A stretch of 48,709 nucleotides of DNA from Bacteroidales bacterium. Lineage in GTDB: Bacteria; Bacteroidota; Bacteroidia; Bacteroidales; JAAUTT01. Location: positions 1-48,709 of the forward strand of contig JANXXY010000188.1 of NCBI GenBank assembly GCA_025350365.1, read 5' to 3'. The notes under the pieces were generated by a model that had not been told where the DNA came from, made no database searches, and saw only the letters and a program-made list of their open reading frames with translations. This document shows, piece after piece, positions 1 to 7,385 of this stretch; position 1 is the first letter of the stretch, and the number at the start of each line of letters is the position of its first letter. Position numbers and translations under genes: made by a program.

Positions 1-471
1 GTTCAACCGTTTAAGATAATCAAGCCGAATAGCATTTTCATATTTTCGTCCCCGTTTTTGAATTTGATTCACCAAAGTAGGCACCGATGCTCTCAAATAT
101 ATCACTAAATCAGGCGGTTGAATCAACGATGAAATCATCTCGAAAAGAGAGGAATAATTTTCATAATCCCGGGTTGACATCAGACCCATTGAGTGCAGGT
201 TTGGTGCAAAGATGTGTGCATCTTCATATATGGTTCGGTCCTGAACAACAGTCTTTCCCGATTCCCGAATCCGAATAATCTGGTTAAACCGGTTGTTTAG
301 AAAGAATACCTGCAAATTAAACGACCATCGTTGCATATCGTCGTAAAAATCATGTAGATATGGATTATCATCGACGTCCTCATAATGAGGTTGCCAATTG
401 TACTGTTTCGATAACAATCCGGTAAGTGTTGTCTTGCCCGATCCAATATTTCCTGCTACTGCAATGTGCAT
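1..471 (-). CDS. Deoxynucleoside kinase (dNK/dGK family), C-terminal part cut by window edge
   Basis: Phosphorylates deoxynucleosides with a nucleoside triphosphate in purine/pyrimidine salvage in the cytoplasm. Reading back from an ATG at 469-471 gives 157 open codons that run off the window start. The N-terminus has a Walker A P-loop (GNIGSGKTTL, residues about 7-16). It is followed by the acidic EDVDDNPYL region, the WSFNLQVFFL segment and a VVQDRTIYEDAHIF stretch holding the DR(S/T) motif, all typical of the dNK/thymidine kinase-2 fold. Usual length is about 205 residues, so roughly a quarter is missing. A TATCTTTA box at 494-501 could be its -7 element. The family is clear; substrate preference (dA/dG or dC) cannot be read from this part. 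Confidence 0.9.
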   Translation of the reverse strand, partial: MHIAVAGNIGSGKTTLTGLLSKQYNWQPHYEDVDDNPYLHDFYDDMQRWSFNLQVFFLNNRFNQIIRIRESGKTVVQDRTIYEDAHIFAPNLHSMGLMSTRDYENYSSLFEMISSLIQPPDLVIYLRASVPTLVNQIQKRGRKYENAIRLDYLKRLN

Positions 472-493
472 ATCCAAAAATTTTTTTCTTTTA

Positions 494-501
494 TAAAGAT
501 A
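494..501 (-). promoter_or_regulatory. Possible -7 box for the deoxynucleoside kinase
   Basis: Read on minus this is TATCTTTA, one base from the Bacteroidota -7 consensus TAnnTTTG, 23 bases upstream of the kinase ATG. No clear TTTG -33 box was found. Confidence 0.3.
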
Positions 502-535
502 GAAAATCCTGCCTTTTAAACTAAAAAAGTAAGGG

Positions 536-2053
536 TTAGATTCTTTCCTGTGTGGCTAAAATTTGTTCAAGAAACTGGCGATCATTTGATAACCGCGGAA
601 CTTTATTTTGACCTCCCAGTTTCCCATTTTCTTTCATCCAGGTCAAAAAAGTGCCGCGTTTCATTACCCGCACAATTGGAAGTCGCAAAGTGATATTGTG
701 ATATCGTTTCGCTTCATAGTCAGAATTAAGCGAACAAAGAGCATTATCCAAAAGTGTGGTAAAATATTCGAGGTCTTTTGGTTCATTTTCGAATTCGATG
801 AGCCATTCGTGAGCGCCGTTGGTTTTTTCTCCCATAAAAACGGGACCTGCCGTATAATCACGGATTCCAGATTGTGTTTTTTCACAGGCTATTTGGAGTG
901 CTTTTTCAGCATTTTCGATGATCACCTCTTCGCCAAATGCATTGATAAAATGTCGTGTCCGTCCCGAAATCTTAATTCTATGTGGGAATGTAGAAGTAAA
1001 CACCACGGTATCTCCAATAATATATCTCCATAATCCTGAGTTAGTGGAAATTACAATTGCATAATTTTTCCCGGGAATTACTTTTTCGATGGTTATCGCC
1101 GTGGGATTGTCATTATTGTATTCATCCATCGGAATGAATTCATAAAAAATACCATAGTCCAGCATCAACAGCATCGATTCGATTGCCGGATCATCCTGTA
1201 TCGCGAAAAACCCCTCGGAAGCATTATAAGCTTCCATGTAATTCATAGATTCAGAAGGTATTATCCTTTTGAATTGTTCCTTATATGGACCAAAGTTCAC
1301 ACCACCATGAGTAAATAATTCCAGATTTGGCCAAACTTCAAGCAAATTATTTTTCCCAGTTTGTTGAAGTATATGCTTTATTAAAACGAGGTTCCATGAA
1401 GGAACTCCCGCAATATTGGTTACATTTTCCTTTACGGTAGTTTCTGTAATTTTTTCAAGCTTTTCTTCCCATATATCCCAAAGTGCTATTTCGGATTTTG
1501 GAGTACGGATAATGTCAACCCACCATGGCAGGTTTTCAATAAGGATTGCCGATAAATCGCCGTAATATGACTGATTACTAAAGTTGTTTATTTTATGACT
1601 CCCTCCGAGGGTAAGCCCTTTACCACTGTAAATTTTTGTGTTTGGATTATGCTCGGTGTAAATGGCCATAATATCCTTTCCACCCCTAAAATGGCAATCT
1701 TCCAGCGCCTCTTTTGTTACAGGTATAAACTTGCTTTTGTCACTGGTTGTACCCGATGATTTTGCAAACCACTTAATCTCACCGGGCCATAGGATGTTTG
1801 ATTCTCCATTTCGAAGCCGATTTACGAATGGTTTGATTTCCTCATATGTTTGAAGAGGAACAGATCGTTGAAAATCCTCCACCGTTTGAATTTTGTCGTA
1901 CTCATACTTTAGTCCCCATTCAGTATCTTTCGCCTTTTGTATCAGTTTGAATAAAGTTTCTTGCTGAACATTAAATGGGTATTGTTTAAATAACCCGATT
2001 TGGTAGAGTCGTTTAATATTGAACCAGCTTACAATAGAGTTTATTAGTTGCAT
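536..2053 (-). CDS. GH3-family acyl-adenylate-forming enzyme
   Basis: Member of the GH3 family of ANL-like enzymes, which activate a carboxylate with ATP and in plants conjugate it to an amino acid. Bacterial members have no settled substrate. The 505-residue protein shows the ATP/phosphate-binding motif SSGTTSDKSKF (residues about 99-109), the central YNASEGFF motif that contacts the adenylate, and the GLWRYIIGD motif corresponding to Y-R-x-G-D. Full length, no signal peptide or membrane segment, so probably cytoplasmic. A TATATTTG -7 box lies just upstream (2077-2084) and the gene appears monocistronic, separated from queA by a terminator. Similar genes are frequent in Bacteroidota. Fold and catalytic class are secure; substrate and pathway are unknown. 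Confidence 0.88.
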   Translation of the reverse strand: MQLINSIVSWFNIKRLYQIGLFKQYPFNVQQETLFKLIQKAKDTEWGLKYEYDKIQTVEDFQRSVPLQTYEEIKPFVNRLRNGESNILWPGEIKWFAKSSGTTSDKSKFIPVTKEALEDCHFRGGKDIMAIYTEHNPNTKIYSGKGLTLGGSHKINNFSNQSYYGDLSAILIENLPWWVDIIRTPKSEIALWDIWEEKLEKITETTVKENVTNIAGVPSWNLVLIKHILQQTGKNNLLEVWPNLELFTHGGVNFGPYKEQFKRIIPSESMNYMEAYNASEGFFAIQDDPAIESMLLMLDYGIFYEFIPMDEYNNDNPTAITIEKVIPGKNYAIVISTNSGLWRYIIGDTVVFTSTFPHRIKISGRTRHFINAFGEEVIIENAEKALQIACEKTQSGIRDYTAGPVFMGEKTNGAHEWLIEFENEPKDLEYFTTLLDNALCSLNSDYEAKRYHNITLRLPIVRVMKRGTFLTWMKENGKLGGQNKVPRLSNDRQFLEQILATQERI

Positions 2054-2076
2054 TTTTCTTCTGATTGCTTTGTCTT

Positions 2077-2084
2077 CAAATATA
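2077..2084 (-). promoter_or_regulatory. Bacteroidota -7 promoter box upstream of the GH3 gene
   Basis: Exact TAnnTTTG match (TATATTTG on minus), 23 bases before the start codon. A convincing -33 TTTG was not found at the usual 19-20 base spacing. Confidence 0.5.
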
Positions 2085-2135
2085 CACTCATAAAAGTTAA
2101 ATATCTAATAATTTCGTATGATGATGCTATAACAC

Positions 2136-2173
2136 AATAATGCCAAACCTTTCTGAAAAAGTTTGGCATTATT
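2136..2173 (-). terminator. Hairpin terminator after queA
   Basis: Perfect 13-base inverted repeat (AATAATGCCAAAC / GTTTGGCATTATT) with a 12-base loop, located 36 bases after the queA stop on minus. It closes the ftsX-to-queA operon and lies upstream of the GH3 promoter. The AT-rich arms could supply part of the U-tract. Confidence 0.75.
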
Positions 2174-2208
2174 TATTATTTAATTATTAGTAACCTGATA
2201 AATTCGGC

Positions 2209-3258
2209 TTATAATATCAACATGGCATCTCCATAAGTTCCAAAATGGTATTTCTCTTTAATTGCAACTTTATAAGCCTCAAAAAGAGCGTCATAACCCG
2301 AAAATGCAGATACCATCATCAACAAAGTGGAAAGCGGCAAATGAAAGTTTGAAATCATTCGGTTTGGAATATTAAATTCATAAGGGGGGAAGATGAATTT
2401 ATTAGTCCACCCGTCATAAGGTTTCAGCTGCTTTACTGTTGATACTGAACTTTCCAGTGTCCGAAGAACGGTTGTTCCAACGGCACATATGTTAGAACGA
2501 CGTTCAATGCCCTCATTTACTATTTTTACGGCATCGTCTCCAATAATTATTCTTTCCGAGTCCATCTTATGTTTGGTAAGATCTTCTACATCAACGGTAC
2601 GGAAATTACCCAAACCAACATGCAAGGTAATTTCGGCAAAATCCACACCCTTTATTTCTAATCGTTTTAAAAGCTCCCTGCTAAAATGTAACCCTGCGGT
2701 TGGAGCAGCAACAGCGCCTTCGTGCTTTGCAAAAACGGTTTGATATCGTTCACGGTCTTCAGGAACAACATCCCGTTTAATAAATTTTGGAAGTGGAGTT
2801 TCGCCAAGTTTATACAGAGTAGCTTTAAACTCATCATAATCACCATCATAAAGGAATCGAAGTGTTCTTCCTCTGGAGGTTGTATTGTCGATGACTTCTG
2901 CAACGAGCATGTCGTTTTCTCCAAAATACAATTTATTTCCAATTCTGATTTTTCTTGCGGGATCAACTAAAACATCCCACAGACGTTGTTCACGGTTTAA
3001 TTCGCGTAAGAGAAAAACTTCAATTTCGGCTCCGGTTTTTTCTTTATTTCCATACAACCGGGCAGGAAAAACCTTGGTATTGTTAAATACCATTACGTCA
3101 CCTTCATCAAAGTAATCGATAATTTCTTTAAATATCTTGTGTTCAATCTTTCCGGAGTCTTTATGCAACACCATTAACCTGGATTCATCTCTGTTAGGTG
3201 ATGGAAACTTTGCAATCAGCTCAAGAGGGAGATTGAATTTGTATTGCGATAACTTCAT
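2209..3258 (-). CDS. queA: S-adenosylmethionine:tRNA ribosyltransferase-isomerase QueA
   Basis: Transfers and isomerises the ribosyl group of SAM to preQ1 at tRNA position 34, giving epoxyqueuosine. The 349-residue protein is the normal family length. It starts with the typical MKLSQYKFNLPLELIA region and a DESRLMVL segment, contains FNNTKVFPARLYG, and has the strongly conserved AAPTAGLHFS motif (about residues 184-193) and LHVGLGNFRTVDVEDLTKHKMDSE, ending in YGDAMLIL. It is last in the minus-strand series ftsX-DUF3098-uppP-truB-queA; the gap to truB is about 50 bases. Pairing with truB puts two tRNA-modification genes together. Identification is secure. Confidence 0.98.
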   Translation of the reverse strand: MKLSQYKFNLPLELIAKFPSPNRDESRLMVLHKDSGKIEHKIFKEIIDYFDEGDVMVFNNTKVFPARLYGNKEKTGAEIEVFLLRELNREQRLWDVLVDPARKIRIGNKLYFGENDMLVAEVIDNTTSRGRTLRFLYDGDYDEFKATLYKLGETPLPKFIKRDVVPEDRERYQTVFAKHEGAVAAPTAGLHFSRELLKRLEIKGVDFAEITLHVGLGNFRTVDVEDLTKHKMDSERIIIGDDAVKIVNEGIERRSNICAVGTTVLRTLESSVSTVKQLKPYDGWTNKFIFPPYEFNIPNRMISNFHLPLSTLLMMVSAFSGYDALFEAYKVAIKEKYHFGTYGDAMLIL

Positions 3259-3308
3259 ATCTTATTTATGTAATTTGAGTTTCGTTTTACGTACACTTTT
3301 AAAAATGG

Positions 3309-3992
3309 TTACAAAAGTGCTAATTTATTTTTAAATTCTTCTATAGTAAGTGCATTATTTAATTTGTAAGCTCCAATAGCTGTACGTTTTAAAGCAATCA
3401 TACAGGCTCCGCTATTTAGTTGAACTCCTATATCCCTAACCAACGAGCGGATGTATGTGCCTTTGCTGCAACGTACACGAATGGTAATCTCAGGAAAATC
3501 GACCGAAAGTAATTCTATTTCATGAATAGTAATTCTACTTGGTTTCATTTCTACTTCCTCACCTTTACGTGCATATTCGTAAGCTCTTTTACCATCGATA
3601 AATTTTGCTGAAAATACAGGTGGAATCTGATCCAATTCACCTACAAATTCTGTAAGGGCTTCATTAATTGCTTCTTTATTAATATGGTCTATAGGATATT
3701 CTTTATCAAAATCGGTTTCAAGGTCAAATGACGGAGTTGTTTTACCAAAAAGTATGCCAGCTATGTATTCTTTTTCCTGATCCTGAAAAGAATTTATTTG
3801 TTTGGTAGATTTCCCGGTACAAACAATCAATAAACCCGTTGCAAGCGGATCAAGTGTTCCGGCATGTCCAACTTTTATTTTTGGATAGTTGTATTTGGTT
3901 CTTATCATGTTACGAACTTTTCTTACCAGATCGAAAGACGTCCATTGATATGGCTTATCAAATAATAGAACTTCACCTTCAATAAAATTCAC
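3309..3992 (-). CDS. truB: tRNA pseudouridine-55 synthase TruB
   Basis: Isomerises uridine 55 in the T-psi-C loop of tRNAs. The 227-residue protein has the family start DKPYQWTSFDLVRKVRN and the catalytic motif GHAGTLDPLATGLL with nucleophile Asp48, followed by KEYIAGILFGKTTPSFDLE and the RCSKGTYIRSLVRDIG region. It is at the short end for TruB: the C-terminal PUA domain found in E. coli (314 residues) is absent, as in many Bacteroidota. It sits between uppP and queA in the operon; the about 50-base gap to uppP holds no obvious terminator. Identification is secure. Confidence 0.97.
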   Translation of the reverse strand: MNFIEGEVLLFDKPYQWTSFDLVRKVRNMIRTKYNYPKIKVGHAGTLDPLATGLLIVCTGKSTKQINSFQDQEKEYIAGILFGKTTPSFDLETDFDKEYPIDHINKEAINEALTEFVGELDQIPPVFSAKFIDGKRAYEYARKGEEVEMKPSRITIHEIELLSVDFPEITIRVRCSKGTYIRSLVRDIGVQLNSGACMIALKRTAIGAYKLNNALTIEEFKNKLALL

Positions 3993-4041
3993 TAATAATA
4001 GAATATATAAGTTAATTTGTTTTAAACCACCAATTCTCTAA

Positions 4042-4851
4042 TTAACCTGTTATATTCAGGTTAACTTTTAATATTATAAGAATTAACATAGTAATTCCAA
4101 CAATGATGCGGTAATAACCGAATAGCTTGAAACCGTGTTTTTGCAAGTATCCAATTAAAAATTTCACTGCTATTAATGCAACAACAAATGAAACAATACT
4201 CCCTATAGCGAGGGTGCTCATGTTTGATGAGTTAATTACATCAGGATGATCCTTATAAACATCGTAAAAACTTTTTACCGAGGCAGCGAACATAGTAGGT
4301 ACGGCCAACAAAAACGAAAATTCGGCCGCCAGGCTACGTGTAAGTTTCTGACTCATCCCTCCTATAATAGTTGCAGCACTGCGGCTAAGTCCGGGTAAAA
4401 TAATTGAAAGCGTTTGAAACCAGCCAATGATAAACGCTTTTTTGTAGGAAAGATTTTCTTCCTCCGATATTACAGGTTTATTAAACATCTTGTCGATAAA
4501 TAAGAGTAAAATACCCCCTCCTATCATAACACATGAGATAAACACCAAACTTTCCAATGCTGATTCAATATACTTTTTGAGAAGTAGTCCAATAATAATA
4601 GCTGGTATCATGGCAATTACCAGTTTAATATAAAAACTAGTCCGTTTGAAATCAAAGAATTTTTTCCGATATATCACCACAACAGACAAAATAGCTGCAA
4701 GTTGAATAACCACTTCAAACATATTTACAAAAGGAGATTGTTCAACACCAAGTAGTGGGTTGGTAAATTTCATATGAGCAGTGCTGGAGATAGGTAAAAA
4801 TTCGGTAATGCCTTCTACAATGGCAAGGATAACAGCCTCAATCCAATTCAT
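4042..4851 (-). CDS. uppP: Undecaprenyl-diphosphatase UppP (BacA)
   Basis: Integral membrane enzyme that dephosphorylates undecaprenyl pyrophosphate, recycling the lipid carrier for peptidoglycan and other envelope polymers. The 269-residue protein has the two signature regions: EGITEFLPISSTAHM near residues 14-28, carrying the catalytic glutamates and Ser/His, and PGLSRSAATIIGG around residue 155-167, carrying the conserved arginine. Seven to eight hydrophobic segments are visible. It is located between the DUF3098 gene and truB. The grouping with ftsX matches its envelope role. Secure. Confidence 0.97.
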   Translation of the reverse strand: MNWIEAVILAIVEGITEFLPISSTAHMKFTNPLLGVEQSPFVNMFEVVIQLAAILSVVVIYRKKFFDFKRTSFYIKLVIAMIPAIIIGLLLKKYIESALESLVFISCVMIGGGILLLFIDKMFNKPVISEEENLSYKKAFIIGWFQTLSIILPGLSRSAATIIGGMSQKLTRSLAAEFSFLLAVPTMFAASVKSFYDVYKDHPDVINSSNMSTLAIGSIVSFVVALIAVKFLIGYLQKHGFKLFGYYRIIVGITMLILIILKVNLNITG

Positions 4852-4875
4852 TAATTCGTTACTTTAAGTTATTGA

Positions 4876-5145
4876 TTATTGATTATTAACGTCTTTTGGT
4901 GTTTTCATAATTGCCCATATTCCAAAGGCAAAACCAAAGACAACAATAATAGGAGCTATTATGGTGCGTTGCGCATTAAACACTTCATGATTAAATACGT
5001 TTGGATCTTCTGATCGGCCCCCAATCATTAACAGAAAACCAATGATTATTATTACAAACGTAATAATTAGATATTTGTAGTTTTCTTTTGGAATAGCGAA
5101 TTCCGGTTCTTTTGAGCTTTCATTTTTCTTTGCTGACATATTCAA
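4876..5145 (-). CDS. DUF3098 small membrane protein
   Basis: 89 residues with a charged N-terminus (KKNESSKEPEFAIPKENYKYL), two hydrophobic helices (about residues 27-43 and 63-80) separated by a GGRSEDPNVFNHEVFN loop. The pattern FxxPxxNY ... GGxSxDPxxFxxE(V/I)FsxxR is that of DUF3098, a Bacteroidota family normally found directly between ftsX and uppP, as here. Function unknown; the constant position suggests a role in cell-envelope growth or division. Gaps of only 4 bases to ftsX and 24 bases to uppP indicate co-transcription. Confidence 0.85.
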   Translation of the reverse strand: MNMSAKKNESSKEPEFAIPKENYKYLIITFVIIIIGFLLMIGGRSEDPNVFNHEVFNAQRTIIAPIIVVFGFAFGIWAIMKTPKDVNNQ

Positions 5146-5149
5146 TTAT

Positions 5150-6028
5150 TTAATAAAATAAATCGTCCGTTTTTAATTTTAAATATTTATTTACTGCAAA
5201 ATAAGTTGAAATTAAATTAATTACAACTCCCATAATGAGAAGTATCAAACATAATAAAAATACCGAAGTAAAATCGGTGAGTTTAACAATATCTTCCAAT
5301 TGTTTTTCGGCCCAAAAAAGGGTTAAAACAATCAATGAAACCGCAATAATAGTTCCATAAATTCCATGAAGAATACTTTTGTAAAGAAATGGCTTTCGAA
5401 TGAACGAACTTGTCGCACCAACCAGTTGCATGGTATGAATAAGGAATCGTTTCGAATAAACTGATAGCCGGATGGTATTATTTATTAATGAAATGGCAAT
5501 AACAAAAAGTAATCCGCAAAACATCAGAATAATAGCACTAATTCTTTTAACGTTTTGATCAATCAGGTGTACTAACGATTTCTGATAGTATATTTCTTTT
5601 ACCTGTTCAAGATTTTTCAAATCCTTTTCAATCATGGCCACACTATCGGTGTTGGCAAATCGTGCATACAGTTTTACCTCAATTGACGAAAGTAATGGAT
5701 TATATCCTAAGAAATTAACGAAATCTTCGCCATATTCCTGCTGAAATTCTTTAGCTGCTCTTTCTTTTGTAATGTATTCAGTAGATTTCACATACCTTGT
5801 GGCATCAAGATTTTTCTGTAATCGAAGAATATCCGCCTCTTTTATTCCTTCTTTCATAATTACCGAAAACCCGATATTTTCCTTGACAATTTCGGATATT
5901 TTATTGGTATTTATAAATAAAATACCAACCAAACCCAGCATGAAAAGTACAAGAGATATTGAGATGAGCGATGTAATATACGAACTTCGTAATCGACGCT
6001 TTAAAACATTTGTTTCTCTCGTCTTCAC
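5150..6028 (-). CDS. ftsX: Cell division ABC-transporter permease FtsX
   Basis: FtsX pairs with the ATPase FtsE at the division site and activates periplasmic peptidoglycan hydrolases. The 292-residue protein has the family plan: a cytoplasmic N-terminus (KTRETNVLKRRLRSSYITS), a first transmembrane helix (about residues 17-38), a periplasmic domain of about 125 residues with KEGIKEADI and the conserved GYNPLLSSIEVKL region, then three helices in the C-terminal half with LVGATSSFIRKPFLYKS between them. ftsE is not in the window, which is common in Bacteroidota, where ftsE and ftsX are often unlinked. First gene of the operon; a TACTTTTG -7 box lies about 150 bases upstream. Confidence 0.95.
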   Translation of the reverse strand: MKTRETNVLKRRLRSSYITSLISISLVLFMLGLVGILFINTNKISEIVKENIGFSVIMKEGIKEADILRLQKNLDATRYVKSTEYITKERAAKEFQQEYGEDFVNFLGYNPLLSSIEVKLYARFANTDSVAMIEKDLKNLEQVKEIYYQKSLVHLIDQNVKRISAIILMFCGLLFVIAISLINNTIRLSVYSKRFLIHTMQLVGATSSFIRKPFLYKSILHGIYGTIIAVSLIVLTLFWAEKQLEDIVKLTDFTSVFLLCLILLIMGVVINLISTYFAVNKYLKLKTDDLFY

Positions 6029-6177
6029 AAGAATATTATTAGTTATTTAAGCTTCTATAACCTCGAAGCTGAAAGAATATCTACCTTTTTTACACATCAC
6101 TTTACCACTGAAATAGATCATTACACAACTTATTAACACTGTCATTTAATGAAAATATTGAGGCTCTTTCATTCGTG

Positions 6178-6185
6178 CAAAAGTA
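6178..6185 (-). promoter_or_regulatory. Bacteroidota -7 box for the ftsX-queA operon
   Basis: Exact TAnnTTTG match (TACTTTTG on minus) giving an inferred leader of about 140 bases before ftsX. It sits in the 265-base gap between ilvE and ftsX, where no gene was seen. Confidence 0.45.
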
Positions 6186-6293
6186 TTAAATAAATCTATT
6201 TTATCAGCTTTTAAGGATAGCTAAAATTTGGGTTCTCCTTTATTCAGGAACAAATAGTAAAAACCCCCGTCTTTGGTAACAAGGGCTCAATGG

Positions 6294-7319
6294 TTATTTT
6301 TCTTCCAGAATGGTTACCCAATTGAATGGATCAGGAATTTCTCCATATTGAATTCCAATAAAATGTTCATAAAGCTTTTGCGAGACAGGTCCTGCTTTGC
6401 AATCTTTACAAAACTGATAGGTTTTTTTATTCTCCCTGTCATCCACTTTATTGATAGGACTTATAACAGCCGCTGTTCCGCAAGCTCCCGCTTCTTCAAA
6501 GGACGAAAGTTCATCCACAGAAATTTTTCTGCGTTCAACCTTCATACCCAAATATTCAGCAAGTTGCATAAGACTTTTATTAGTGATGGAAGGCAGTATG
6601 CTTGTTGAATCAGGTGTGATATAGGTATTATTCTTAATCGCGAAGAAATTGGCTGTTCCGGCTTCGTCAATGTATTTTTTTTCGCGGGCATCAAGGTATA
6701 AAACAGCGGCATATCCCAGGTTATGGGCTTTTTCCTGAGCAGGAAGGCTGGCTGCATAGTTTCCTCCAACTTTTACATGACCTGTTCCAAGAGGAGCCGC
6801 TCTGTCAGTATCCCGCTCAATAACAATGTCAATAGGAGAAAAACCTTTTTTATAATATGGACCAACAGGAGTCACAAAAATGATTAACAAAAACTCGTCC
6901 GAAGATTTAACTCCAACCTGAGGCCCCGTACCAATTAAAAGAGGGCGAATATATAAGGACGCTCCTGATTCGAATGGAGGAACATATTCTGCATTAAGCT
7001 GAACCACTTTTTTAACAGCATTTACAAATAAATCAACAGTAGGGATGGCAAGTCGAATATACGCAGCGGTGTTTGCCATACGATTGGCGTTTTCCTCAAC
7101 CCGGAAAAGACGAATTTTGCCATCTTTACCACGATAAGCCTTTAATCCTTCAAAAGCTTCCTGCCCGTAATGAAGCGCTGTTGCAGCCATATGCATATTA
7201 ATATCTTCCGATGAACTTATTTCAAGTTCACCCCATGCACCGTTTCTGTAATAACATCGAACATTATACTTGGTTTTTACATAACCGAACGGCAGGTTTT
7301 TCCAATCTAAATTAATCAT
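6294..7319 (-). CDS. ilvE: Branched-chain amino acid aminotransferase IlvE
   Basis: PLP-dependent (fold type IV) enzyme interconverting leucine, isoleucine and valine with their 2-keto acids. The 341-residue length fits the long BCAT group. Visible motifs: YGQEAFEGLKAYRGKDGKI near the N-terminus, the PLP lysine in GHVKVGGNYA (about residue 183), the YIDEAGTANFFAI motif, TPDSTSILPSITNKSL, and ACGTAAVISPI near the C-terminus. It stands alone with its own TAACTTTG -7 box; neither flanking gene is in the branched-chain pathway. Secure. Confidence 0.96.
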   Translation of the reverse strand: MINLDWKNLPFGYVKTKYNVRCYYRNGAWGELEISSSEDINMHMAATALHYGQEAFEGLKAYRGKDGKIRLFRVEENANRMANTAAYIRLAIPTVDLFVNAVKKVVQLNAEYVPPFESGASLYIRPLLIGTGPQVGVKSSDEFLLIIFVTPVGPYYKKGFSPIDIVIERDTDRAAPLGTGHVKVGGNYAASLPAQEKAHNLGYAAVLYLDAREKKYIDEAGTANFFAIKNNTYITPDSTSILPSITNKSLMQLAEYLGMKVERRKISVDELSSFEEAGACGTAAVISPINKVDDRENKKTYQFCKDCKAGPVSQKLYEHFIGIQYGEIPDPFNWVTILEEK

Positions 7320-7350
7320 GACCTGATAATTGTTATTTTATTAAGATTTA

Positions 7351-7358
7351 CAAAGTTA
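7351..7358 (-). promoter_or_regulatory. Bacteroidota -7 box upstream of ilvE
   Basis: TAACTTTG on minus, an exact TAnnTTTG match, 31 bases before the ilvE start codon. Confidence 0.5.
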
Positions 7359-7385
7359 ATGAATTCAGTTTACTTGTTTTATGGT

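Noticed and set aside
87..278. Plus-strand 63-codon frame at the window start
   Set aside because: Lies antisense within the deoxynucleoside kinase, whose P-loop and DR motif are clear.
6245..6293. Terminator after ilvE
   Set aside because: C-rich and G-rich runs are present but do not form a stable stem of useful length.
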